52,489 nt of DNA from Clostridia bacterium. Its GTDB lineage: Bacteria; Bacillota; Clostridia; UBA1381. The notes beneath the pieces are model-generated. The model was given only the letters and a program-made list of their open reading frames with translations. It had not been told where the DNA came from and did no database searches. The DNA lies in contig JALEPO010000052.1 in the NCBI GenBank assembly GCA_022768695.1, positions 1 through 52,489 of the forward strand, in the 5' to 3' direction. Positions 7,745-17,225 of the stretch are shown here, one piece after another. The translations under genes were made by a program, and so were the position numbers. Each line of letters opens with the position of its first letter. The first letter of the stretch is position 1.

Positions 7745-8236
7745 TTATTCAGCCACCTTAACGCTCATAATCTCGCCGGTGGTTTTTACATATTTTGAAT
7801 TAATATCAATTGTTCTTCCTACCGAAAGCTCTGACGTATCATCCATAATATAACTGTCCGCAGATTCTTTTCCTGTAGCAACTATGGTAACAAAACAAGT
7901 ATATCTGTCAGGCAAATCTGTCCAAATAATTTCTCCCGAAGCAGTAGTCGACTGAAACTCCGTAGGAACAATTTCAACGTTTTTAATCTCTCCCAAATCC
8001 ATCTCGCTCTTTCTATCGGTTATTTTTCCTTTTTTATTCAGAGCATCAATCGTGTACTCACGCACACCTGTTACTTTAACAACAAATTCAAATTTTTCAT
8101 TTGACTGCACAGCCGTTGTCATACTGTTTCCAAATCTCACAAAAATACCGACAATCACAATCAAAACAACAAAAATTATGCCTATATCAATAATACTAAC
8201 CTTTCCGCCTATTTTTCCGTTTTTATCCAGTATCAT
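7745..8236 (-). CDS. DUF4330 family membrane-anchored protein
   Basis: A 163-residue protein with one N-terminal membrane segment (KVSIIDIGIIFVVLIVIVGIFV, about residues 12-34) and an extracytoplasmic beta-rich domain typical of DUF4330. The opening MILDKNGKIGGKVSIID is characteristic of the family. The function is unknown; the family often occurs near polysaccharide export genes. AGGAGG precedes the ATG. It is the last gene of the operon and a diverged paralogue of the gene just upstream. Confidence 0.8.
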   Translation of the reverse strand: MILDKNGKIGGKVSIIDIGIIFVVLIVIVGIFVRFGNSMTTAVQSNEKFEFVVKVTGVREYTIDALNKKGKITDRKSEMDLGEIKNVEIVPTEFQSTTASGEIIWTDLPDRYTCFVTIVATGKESADSYIMDDTSELSVGRTIDINSKYVKTTGEIMSVKVAE

Positions 8237-8248
8237 ATCATTCGCCTC

Positions 8249-8719
8249 CTATTCCTCATTAACTTCTATTATAAATCCATTTGTTGCATATCCCTTACCT
8301 CTTACCGGAATCTGCTCGCCTACTCTTATCACTATATCACCTGCTTTTATAGCCAAGTCATTTACAGCTACATCAGCCTCAACAGTTAAATAAATATCCT
8401 TTTTATCGTCAATATGCTGGATTTTATAGGAACCGTCAATACTGTCAAAAACCATCATTTCAGCAACCTCAGTTTTTATATCAGTAATTTCCCCGCCGTC
8501 CTTCTCCGTAAGACTTAAGGTGACTCTGTCACCTATATTCATTGCGTCAACAAACTCCTGATCTTTTCCTGTTATAAGTACCGTAAACTGTACCTTATCC
8601 TTTTCTGTTTTATCAAATAATGACGGTGCAAGCTTTAGTGCACCTATAGCAACAGCCGCAATTAAAACCACTATAATAAGCGCGTCAATCACAGTGAATT
8701 TTACTTTTTTTTCTGCCAT
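8249..8719 (-). CDS. DUF4330 family membrane-anchored protein, second copy
   Basis: A 156-residue protein with the same design as its neighbour: a short basic start, one membrane segment (FTVIDALIIVVLIAAVAIGAL) and an extracytoplasmic domain containing FTVLITGKDQEFVDAMNIGD. The similarity to the next gene is clear only in layout and in the order of beta strands, so the duplication is old. GGGAGG lies upstream of the ATG, 2 bp after the GT4 gene stop. The pair may form a membrane complex with the polysaccharide enzymes, but that is inference. Confidence 0.75.
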   Translation of the reverse strand: MAEKKVKFTVIDALIIVVLIAAVAIGALKLAPSLFDKTEKDKVQFTVLITGKDQEFVDAMNIGDRVTLSLTEKDGGEITDIKTEVAEMMVFDSIDGSYKIQHIDDKKDIYLTVEADVAVNDLAIKAGDIVIRVGEQIPVRGKGYATNGFIIEVNEE

Positions 8720-8721
8720 GT

Positions 8722-9843
8722 TTATTTACCTCCCTTTATCGTGTCCAGATATAAATTTTCTGTATTTCTTGTCATTGCCTTTGCAGTAAAGGTTTCGCTG
8801 AATATTTTTTTTGAGCCGTCAGAAAGCTCCTTATACAGATCATCGTCCGTAAGCAGCTTTTCTATGCCTTCCGCAAGCGCGTGAGCATTTTGTTTAGGAA
8901 CTATAAATCCGTTTTTACCTGATTTTATAACTCCCGGATTACCGCCAAAATCCGATACAACCGCCGGTATTCCCAGACTCATGCCCTCAAGCAAAGCAAG
9001 ACTTGTAGCCTCTGTTCCGAATGAAGCATTAGCCTGAACATCGGTTATATTCATAAGCTTGTCAACATCGGATATAAATCCTGTAAAGATTATATTATCG
9101 CCGCGTCCGATTGCTTTTACCTTTTCCTTGAGATGCTCCTCATATGAGCCTGTTCCGGCAATGAAGAACTTCGCCTTTATTCCTTTTTTCAGAAGCTCAT
9201 CCGCCGCTTCAATAAAGTAATCATGCCCCTTTATATCTTCCAGACGCGCCACAATTGAAACCGCTTTTTCTCCGTCAAGCAAACCAAATCTTTTTTTAAT
9301 CTCTGCCTTTTCCGCATCCGAAACAGGTTTTAGTCCCTCTACTCCGTTGAGAATAACAGTGATTTTCTTGTCGCTGACACCGGTGTCGGTAAGATTGTCC
9401 TTTGCCGCTTCAGCTACTGCAATAATCCTATTAGACAGAAAATTATTCACAGCTCCGTTTATGATTTTCCCTATTCCCCGAGAAATCCTTTTTGACGGCG
9501 GAAAAACACTATGACGTGTATATACAATTTTCGCTCCGGCGAGCTTCGCTGCAATTCTTGCGGACATACTTGCATGAGTATGCACCAAATCAGGCTTTTC
9601 TTCCTTAAATATGCGTTTTAAAGCTCCGACAGCGCTCCAGTCCAATGATTTGTCCGCAATTCCATCTACTTCAATCACGGGTATCCCCATTGCGTCTATA
9701 TGAGGCTTTAACAAGCTGTTTTTCGGAAGTACAGCCTTAACCTCAAATTTATTGTAATCAAAATTTTCAAGCAACGCAAGCAAGCATTTTCCTGCACCGC
9801 CTATATTAGTATCAGAGGACACCTCAATTATCTTCGTTTTCAA
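8722..9843 (-). CDS. Glycosyltransferase family 4 protein
   Basis: A 373-residue GT-B fold enzyme. The N-terminal acceptor domain opens with IIEVSSDTNIGGAGKCL and has HTHASMSARIAAKLAG. The C-terminal nucleotide-sugar domain has VSIVARLEDIKGHDYFIEAA and the donor motif EATSLALLEGMSLGIPAVVSDFGGNPGVI with both conserved Glu. No membrane segment, so it acts at the cytoplasmic face. It starts with TTG at 9843 behind GGAGGAG and overlaps the stop of the upstream gene by 4 bp (TTGA), a sign of translational coupling. The sugar specificity cannot be read from sequence. Confidence 0.9.
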   Translation of the reverse strand: MKTKIIEVSSDTNIGGAGKCLLALLENFDYNKFEVKAVLPKNSLLKPHIDAMGIPVIEVDGIADKSLDWSAVGALKRIFKEEKPDLVHTHASMSARIAAKLAGAKIVYTRHSVFPPSKRISRGIGKIINGAVNNFLSNRIIAVAEAAKDNLTDTGVSDKKITVILNGVEGLKPVSDAEKAEIKKRFGLLDGEKAVSIVARLEDIKGHDYFIEAADELLKKGIKAKFFIAGTGSYEEHLKEKVKAIGRGDNIIFTGFISDVDKLMNITDVQANASFGTEATSLALLEGMSLGIPAVVSDFGGNPGVIKSGKNGFIVPKQNAHALAEGIEKLLTDDDLYKELSDGSKKIFSETFTAKAMTRNTENLYLDTIKGGK

Positions 9844-11717
9844 GCTATCTCCTCCTTCTTTATATGGTGCAGCGCCATACCGACTGCCAATACCATGAAC
9901 ATTACCGCCATAACTCTGTAGTTATAGAAAGTATAGTCAAACATACTTTGTGCCAGAAATCCTATTATTCCGCTCGTCAATGCAAGTGACATTGCCGAAT
10001 CTAAACTTTTCTTCTCACCTAACCTATAGGTATCAGACATCTTTTTCGCAAATATAATATTCATTGCAAGGAACACTATCAGCGCGCCGATACCCGCTTC
10101 AACGGTAAGCTGCAAAAATGTATTATGTGAATGCGGTGCGATAATAGCATTATACGAGAAAAACGGATAAACCTTTGCAAATGCCATCTCTCCCATTCCT
10201 ATACCGCCTATCCAGAAATACCGCAGCAGTCCAAGCGTTCCCATCCAGATATACACACGGTATGATGTTGAGGAATCGTTCATATTACCTATACTTAATA
10301 TTCTGTCAATAATGGTCTGAGGCAGCACAAACGGCAGTATACACAGCACCACAGGAATAAGCCCCCATAATTTACCTTCATAAAATGTTACAAAAATAAA
10401 TACGCTTATAATAAATCCAATCCAACAGCCTCTTGACTGCGTAAGCACAAGGCACAGCGCAAGCACCAAAAACATTGCCGCGTATGTGTACTTTGGTAAT
10501 TCCTTTAATTTGTATTTTAACATATACACCGCAGCTACCGGCAATACCAACAGCAAATATTCTCCCAACACATTCGGATTTCCGAGTGTAGAATACACAC
10601 GCATTGTAGAATCCTCAAACATTTGCTCATCTATCCATGCGTTCGAGGTTGTCCAACCGAATAAATACTGCATAATTCCGTAAAGCGCTACAAATGCTCC
10701 TGAAATTACAAATACCTTCAGCAAGGCATATAGCTGTTCCTTTGTTTCGATAGTATTTATAATTACAAAATAGTAATTCAAAAATACAAAATACATTGCC
10801 CATACTTTAAGACTTCCCATTCTTGCAAAGGAGAACACCGATGTAATAAACAATATTGACAGCAGCAGCATTATGCTAAGACCCACTCCATCAAATCTCC
10901 ATTTAAAGCTTTTAGTTGAAATGGATTTTATAACAAGCGAAAGCATTGTCCATATGCATATTCCGGCAAGTATCATAGTCGGCAGAAACGGCGCCGTAAA
11001 CATTGATATAAACACACCCGTTATCGGCGCGTACATCACAAGCATCATTCCAAACAGTGCAAACGGCACAGCAGCCCCATAAAGTGGACTTACACTCATA
11101 ACCGTCCCCGTCAAAAAGCCTGCCGCTACAGCTATAACAAGTCTGCCCGCACCTTTTATTCTGTTTTCATCATAAAATTCAAAATCAAGATTTTTAAATC
11201 CCGCAGCAGTCTTTATAAATTTAACAACTCGGCTGGGATTTAAAAATCCCATAAGGTTATAATTCATAAGCGCTAAAATTGCGCCAAACACAGCCGCAAT
11301 TAATACTATTTTTGAAAATGAACCACTTCTTACAAATTTCACCGCCGTATACGCAACCGATGCCGAAAGCAGCATTATTCCAAAAAATTTAGTATTAACT
11401 GCCATAAAATTCTGTATATATAATCTTGACCACGCACAGATAAAGCTGTTTTTTATATTTGTTTCTATAAAATTACTTATTTTGCTCCGCAAAAAATTCA
11501 AAAATGTAAACGGACTCCTGAAAAGCTTAGCCACAGTGCTTGCCGAAACCATGTCGCGTTCATTTTTTCTCAGCTTATTCATTATGCAGCTTTTTTTCCA
11601 CGAATCTGAAACACCGTTATAAATTTTCATAAGCAGAGAATATATTCCGCTCTTTTTAAACAAATTTCCAAATCCGCGAAAAAATGTCATTAATGCGGTA
11701 AGTATTAAACTATTCAT
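9840..11717 (-). CDS. O-antigen ligase / polymerase-like (Wzy_C) membrane protein
   Basis: A 625-residue protein with about a dozen membrane segments after an amphipathic, basic N-terminal region of some 90 residues. The Wzy_C/O-antigen ligase signature is present: LVLTQSRGCWIGFII near 420, and the large loop with PHSHNTFLQLTVEAGIGALIVF near 545, where the His is expected to be functional. In Gram-positive bacteria such proteins polymerise wall polysaccharide repeats or join glycan to an acceptor outside the membrane. The start has AAGGAG, and the gene follows MurJ by 4 bp. Polymerase and ligase roles cannot be told apart from sequence. Confidence 0.8.
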   Translation of the reverse strand: MNSLILTALMTFFRGFGNLFKKSGIYSLLMKIYNGVSDSWKKSCIMNKLRKNERDMVSASTVAKLFRSPFTFLNFLRSKISNFIETNIKNSFICAWSRLYIQNFMAVNTKFFGIMLLSASVAYTAVKFVRSGSFSKIVLIAAVFGAILALMNYNLMGFLNPSRVVKFIKTAAGFKNLDFEFYDENRIKGAGRLVIAVAAGFLTGTVMSVSPLYGAAVPFALFGMMLVMYAPITGVFISMFTAPFLPTMILAGICIWTMLSLVIKSISTKSFKWRFDGVGLSIMLLLSILFITSVFSFARMGSLKVWAMYFVFLNYYFVIINTIETKEQLYALLKVFVISGAFVALYGIMQYLFGWTTSNAWIDEQMFEDSTMRVYSTLGNPNVLGEYLLLVLPVAAVYMLKYKLKELPKYTYAAMFLVLALCLVLTQSRGCWIGFIISVFIFVTFYEGKLWGLIPVVLCILPFVLPQTIIDRILSIGNMNDSSTSYRVYIWMGTLGLLRYFWIGGIGMGEMAFAKVYPFFSYNAIIAPHSHNTFLQLTVEAGIGALIVFLAMNIIFAKKMSDTYRLGEKKSLDSAMSLALTSGIIGFLAQSMFDYTFYNYRVMAVMFMVLAVGMALHHIKKEEIA

Positions 11718-11721
11718 GTAC

Positions 11722-13278
11722 TCACTCCTTCTTCTTTATTATCATTCTGACCTCATCAATTCCGAAAATATACGCTGTTACAGCATAAGCTATCACTCCT
11801 ATGGCGCCGCACACAGCGCACACAATAATATTTCCGAGCAATGAATCAAAGCGTCCGCTTATTGATATATAAACTATATAAACCACAACGCCCATTAGCG
11901 CGGCAGCCAGAACCGAAAACAACATATTTTTAATATCATTCTTCCTTATCATATCGGGATATTTACGAACCATGCAGAACCAGTTAAGCGCCGCATTGAC
12001 TATTGAGCCACAGGCCGCTGCAAGCGCAAGTCCGTTTGTTGACATGAAATTATAAAATATATATGCAAGCACAATATTTACAACCATACTTACAACAGAA
12101 TTGCGCATCGGCGTTTTGCTGTCCTGAAGTGAAAAAAACGCTTTTGAAAGTATTTCATTAAGTCCCAGTCCAAGCATACCCACCGAATAATATTTAAGCA
12201 GCACGCTTATTGCTTCAACTCCGGCTTCATCCATTTTGCCATATCCGTAAATAATATCGGAAACAGGCTTTGAAAGAATCATAAATCCCGCCATAAGCGG
12301 CGCTATAATAAGTACAATCGCTCTTATCGAGCTTACAGTCAGCCGCTTTGCCTCCGCCATATTATTTCCGGCAACCGCCTGTGCAAGCTTTGGAAAAATC
12401 AGATTCGTTACAATGAAGCTGAAAACGCCCACAACCATTATATAAAGCTGATTTGACTGCTGAATATAAGTAACAGCCGAGTCTATATTTGACGCAAAGC
12501 GCTGATTTACCAGACTATACAGCGGCTGAACCCAAGTTGATATAAGCATCGGACCTGCAAGCAAAAGCGTTTGTTTAATACCGCTGTCCTTAAATCTAAA
12601 ATCAAATCTGAACCTTACACCAAATTTTCTTATCCACGGAATCTGTATCAGGAATTGCAGACTCCATGCTATTACCATTGTTATCGACAATCCGTAAACC
12701 CCAAATTTCTTGCCGAAAAAAATATAATAAAGTATAATAGCCGCGTTTGAAACAAGACTTATCATGGCCGGAATTTTATATTCCCCGAACGACTGCAAAA
12801 GTCCGACAAACGAAAAGGCAAGTCCCGTAAAAATTATCATAGGGAACATTATTGCGGTAAGCTCCGCCGTTAAGGCTTGCTTTTCAGGTGTATAATTAGG
12901 CACCTGTATTGCAACAAGCGGTCCCCGGAAAATTATTCCCACAGTCATTATCAATACTGATATGCATAATATAAGCGTTACAAACTTATTGACAAATTTC
13001 ATCGCTTCATTTTTTCCGCGTTTTGACATTATATCGTTAAACACGGGTATAAACGATGCTGAAATTACTCCGCCTATCACCACATCAAACAATATTGTAG
13101 GCAGCGTAGACGCTGTCAGGAATGCGTCCGACTCCATTCCTGAGCCGAAATACGCTGTTAAAAAGGAATTGCGTACCAGCCCCAAAGCCTTCGCCGCTAA
13201 GGTTACTATAGCCATAAATCCGGCTGTAAGAAGCATTTTATTTTTAAATTTACTCAAGCTCAACACTTCCTTTTTCAT
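11722..13278 (-). CDS. murJ: MurJ / MviN-family lipid flippase
   Basis: A 518-residue polytopic membrane protein of the MOP superfamily, close to the usual MurJ length, with about 14 membrane segments. Typical motifs are AAKALGLVRNSFLTAYFG near the start and SKAFFSLQDSKTPMRNSVVSM near 390. MurJ moves lipid II across the membrane for peptidoglycan; a paralogue inside a polysaccharide operon may instead move another lipid-linked sugar, so the substrate is open. The ATG at 13278 overlaps the upstream gene by 29 bp and lacks a ribosome binding site. A TTG at 13257 with AAGGAAG 8 bp upstream, overlapping the previous stop by 8 bp, is an attractive alternative start. Confidence 0.85.
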   Translation of the reverse strand: MKKEVLSLSKFKNKMLLTAGFMAIVTLAAKALGLVRNSFLTAYFGSGMESDAFLTASTLPTILFDVVIGGVISASFIPVFNDIMSKRGKNEAMKFVNKFVTLILCISVLIMTVGIIFRGPLVAIQVPNYTPEKQALTAELTAIMFPMIIFTGLAFSFVGLLQSFGEYKIPAMISLVSNAAIILYYIFFGKKFGVYGLSITMVIAWSLQFLIQIPWIRKFGVRFRFDFRFKDSGIKQTLLLAGPMLISTWVQPLYSLVNQRFASNIDSAVTYIQQSNQLYIMVVGVFSFIVTNLIFPKLAQAVAGNNMAEAKRLTVSSIRAIVLIIAPLMAGFMILSKPVSDIIYGYGKMDEAGVEAISVLLKYYSVGMLGLGLNEILSKAFFSLQDSKTPMRNSVVSMVVNIVLAYIFYNFMSTNGLALAAACGSIVNAALNWFCMVRKYPDMIRKNDIKNMLFSVLAAALMGVVVYIVYISISGRFDSLLGNIIVCAVCGAIGVIAYAVTAYIFGIDEVRMIIKKKE

Positions 13279-15487
13279 ACAGCTCTATTGCCAGTCGCCC
13301 GTTTTCAATTGCTTTTTCTTTTAACAGCTTATAATTATCAATTAAATCATCTCTGATTTCGTCGTATTCAACTATACATTTATCTATCATGCTGCTTATC
13401 TTATCAGCTGTTATGCCGTCAACGTTCACATGCAGATTCTGATGAGTGTATTCCATAAAGCTGCTTATCTTCGGGTCATATACAAGTCCAACAAGCGGAA
13501 CTGCGTTTATAGCCGAATAAATTAACATATGCAGACGCATTCCTATGCACATATTCATGCATTTAACCACGGCCAGCATATCTGTTACCGCCTGATTGCT
13601 GTCCATAATTGATGACTTGTACTTCATTTTGCGCATGATTGACTGCGATATTGCAAGATCCTTGCTTGCCTGCATAGGTAAAAACACAGGATATAAGCCG
13701 TATTTTTCAACTGCGTAATCACAAGCCCTTGCCACAGCATCTTCAAAATCGGCTCCCACATCGCGCCATTTTCTGACTGAAATCCCCAACAATGATTTGT
13801 CAACCGGAACTCCGGCTTTCTTCAGTATTTCAAGTCCTCGTTCCTTGTCCACACTGTCAAGATTTAATGCCGGATCTGCCGTAACAATCGTCTTTGGCTT
13901 AGTTACTCCTATTTGCTTTAATATTTCAAGCGATTTATCATCACGCAAAGTTATCAAATCAACATTATTTATGGTTTTACGCGTCCGCACTTTGTTTTTT
14001 TCCTTATTAAGCGGGCCTATACCATTTGAGTAAAGCATTACTTTCAGCTTATGCTTCTTTGCAAGCGAAATAACGGCAAGATAATACCATAGCGATTTAG
14101 TGCTTGTAGTATCCTGAATAAGCGTTCCTCCACCCGATATAAGCATATCCGCCTTTTTCATATGCCGCCAAATTGCAAACGGATTTAAACGGTTTATAGC
14201 CTTAACTCTGTATATACGGTTTGTTTCCTTAGGATTTGCACTTAAAACAACTATATTCGGGCTTTCCTTATGCTTTTGCAAATCCTGAATTATTGACATA
14301 AGCAGTGCGTCGTCACCGCTGTTTTTGAAGCCGTAATATCCTGAAATCAATATTTCATCATGTTTTTCAATCACCCAATCATATACCTTTATACTGTCGT
14401 CAGCCATGCGTGAAACAGAATATTCGCGTTTTATAAGATTTCTGCCGTATTCGCCAAGCTCATTCCTTTCTTCGACGCTCATTGCAAAAAATCTTAATAT
14501 ATCCCGTTCAAGCAATGCCGCGGATGATTCCTCACAACCTCTGCAGCAGAAATTCGTATCTATTCCCACCTGCAGCTTAGTTCTGTCAAAAAGTCCTAGA
14601 TATCCTTCATTTCCCGCGATAATCACAGGCTTTTCAGCCGCCATTGCCTCCAGTGCCGCACGGCTTACGCCAACAAACAGCTCACATGGTGCAATCAGCT
14701 TGTTAATATCTGTCCTCGCTCCGGTAAGTACTATAACCCGGCGTCCAAGCTGAGCATTGACATTTTCTGCCATCTCTTTTACGTTTTCAAAATCATCACC
14801 GCTGCCTACAAGTATTATTTTTAGATCAGGTATCTGAGCGTCAAGCCTCGGTACAGCTTCTATAAGCTGCTTTGCCACCAGACTTCTTGACTCGTCCAAT
14901 CGGCTTACATATGTTATTACGCTTTCATTCGGCGATATCTCAAGCTCCTGCATAATTTCAGATGCGTCTGTATTAGGAGAAAATTTTTCTGTATCTATTC
15001 CGTTTATTGTAACACGAATGTCCCCCGCCGGCACCTTATAATTATCCATCAGATATGTTTTAATATCCTCCGATACCGCAACTACCTTTTCTCCCCAGTC
15101 TGTAATGTATTTTAATCCATAGCCTGTATTGAATACCCAGTGAGCCGTTGTAACAAACGGGAATTTCATTCTCTTGTGAAGCTTTCCGAGAATAAATGAC
15201 GGTATTCTTGCATGAGAATGCACAATATCAATTTTTTCTTCAATAATAATCTTCTTCAGCAACCGCATTGCCTTAAACATATTTATAGGATTTTTATTCT
15301 GCAGCGGTACCGAGTAATGCTTAATTCCGCTTTCTTCAAGCTCCTTTACATAGACACCGCCGTTTGATGTAACGATAACATTAAATCCCTTTCGTTTCAG
15401 CTCCTTGGCAAGCTCCACAACGTGCGTCTCGGCTCCGCCTATATTAAGCTGCATCAATGACAACAGGATATTCTTTCCTTCTTGCAT
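13250..15487 (-). CDS. csaB: Fusion of GT4 glycosyltransferase and CsaB-type polysaccharide pyruvyl transferase
   Basis: The ATG at 15487 has GGAG 8 bp upstream; an earlier ATG at 15505 has none. The 745-residue product has two enzymes in line. Residues about 5-370 form a GT4 domain (MQLNIGGAETHVVELA, IVHSHARIPS, SRAALEAMAAEKPVIIAGNEG). Residues about 379-735 form a polysaccharide pyruvyl transferase domain beginning ISGYYGFKNSGDDALL, with ISGGGTLIQD, YSNGIGPL and MCIGMRLHMLIYSAI. CsaB adds ketal pyruvate to secondary wall polysaccharide, which is what SLH domains of surface proteins bind. The fusion would couple sugar addition and pyruvylation. It is the first gene of the envelope operon and overlaps murJ. 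Both active-site regions look intact. Confidence 0.85.
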   Translation of the reverse strand: MQEGKNILLSLMQLNIGGAETHVVELAKELKRKGFNVIVTSNGGVYVKELEESGIKHYSVPLQNKNPINMFKAMRLLKKIIIEEKIDIVHSHARIPSFILGKLHKRMKFPFVTTAHWVFNTGYGLKYITDWGEKVVAVSEDIKTYLMDNYKVPAGDIRVTINGIDTEKFSPNTDASEIMQELEISPNESVITYVSRLDESRSLVAKQLIEAVPRLDAQIPDLKIILVGSGDDFENVKEMAENVNAQLGRRVIVLTGARTDINKLIAPCELFVGVSRAALEAMAAEKPVIIAGNEGYLGLFDRTKLQVGIDTNFCCRGCEESSAALLERDILRFFAMSVEERNELGEYGRNLIKREYSVSRMADDSIKVYDWVIEKHDEILISGYYGFKNSGDDALLMSIIQDLQKHKESPNIVVLSANPKETNRIYRVKAINRLNPFAIWRHMKKADMLISGGGTLIQDTTSTKSLWYYLAVISLAKKHKLKVMLYSNGIGPLNKEKNKVRTRKTINNVDLITLRDDKSLEILKQIGVTKPKTIVTADPALNLDSVDKERGLEILKKAGVPVDKSLLGISVRKWRDVGADFEDAVARACDYAVEKYGLYPVFLPMQASKDLAISQSIMRKMKYKSSIMDSNQAVTDMLAVVKCMNMCIGMRLHMLIYSAINAVPLVGLVYDPKISSFMEYTHQNLHVNVDGITADKISSMIDKCIVEYDEIRDDLIDNYKLLKEKAIENGRLAIELYEKGSVELE

Positions 15488-15519
15488 ATGAAAATCTCCA
15501 TTCATAATTATAATTATAC

Positions 15520-15554
15520 AATTTTATTATAATAAAATTTGACTAAAATAGCAA
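15520..15554 (-). promoter_or_regulatory. Promoter of the envelope operon with a 20-bp palindrome over the -10 box
   Basis: On the minus strand TTGCTA (15549-15554) and TATAAT (15526-15531) are 17 bp apart, 39 bp upstream of the csaB start. The -10 box is inside a perfect 20-bp palindrome, AATTTTATTATAATAAAATT (15520-15539). The palindrome is all A/T, so it may be chance, but its position suits a repressor site. Confidence 0.5.
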
Positions 15555-15639
15555 GAGTAATATTATTTTTGTAAAATAAATTTATTATTTACTGCATATT
15601 TAAGCATGATATCTATTATATTCAGCGAGGAATATATAC

Positions 15640-15671
15640 AAAAAAAAGGTTTTCCCAAACGGAAAACCTTT
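15640..15671 (-). terminator. Terminator of enolase
   Basis: A perfect 11-bp stem AAAGGTTTTCC (15645-15655) with GGAAAACCTTT (15661-15671), loop CAAAC, followed on the minus strand by a run of T. It lies 112 bp after the enolase stop and separates enolase from the envelope operon. Confidence 0.85.
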
Positions 15672-15782
15672 CAGACTGTATATAAATCGCCCCGACAATG
15701 CGAATTAAATTTATTTCATACCTGAAACCGCAATATAGTGTTTTGAGAATTTTTCGAAGTCTTTCGCCGTAATCTGTACTAT

Positions 15783-17054
<1,272 letters not shown>

Positions 17055-17125
17055 TTATTCCTCCTTTTAAACTATCTATATTATGTATCCTTTTCAGGAA
17101 ATTTATTCATTGGCAGTATAATACA

Positions 17126-17154
17126 TTGACACATCAATGCATTATAGATATAAT
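17126..17154 (+). promoter_or_regulatory. Strong sigma-A promoter of the lytic transglycosylase gene
   Basis: Consensus TTGACA (17126-17131) and TATAAT (17149-17154) are 17 bp apart. The -35 box is inside an inverted repeat CATTGA-CACA-TCAATG (17124-17139), which could be an operator in the 174-bp divergent region with enolase. Confidence 0.8.
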
Positions 17155-17225
17155 TATATCAATACCACAAGAAGATGAGTCAGCATACAAGCTAAAGAAA
17201 AATTATAATAAGGAGGACTTATCCA

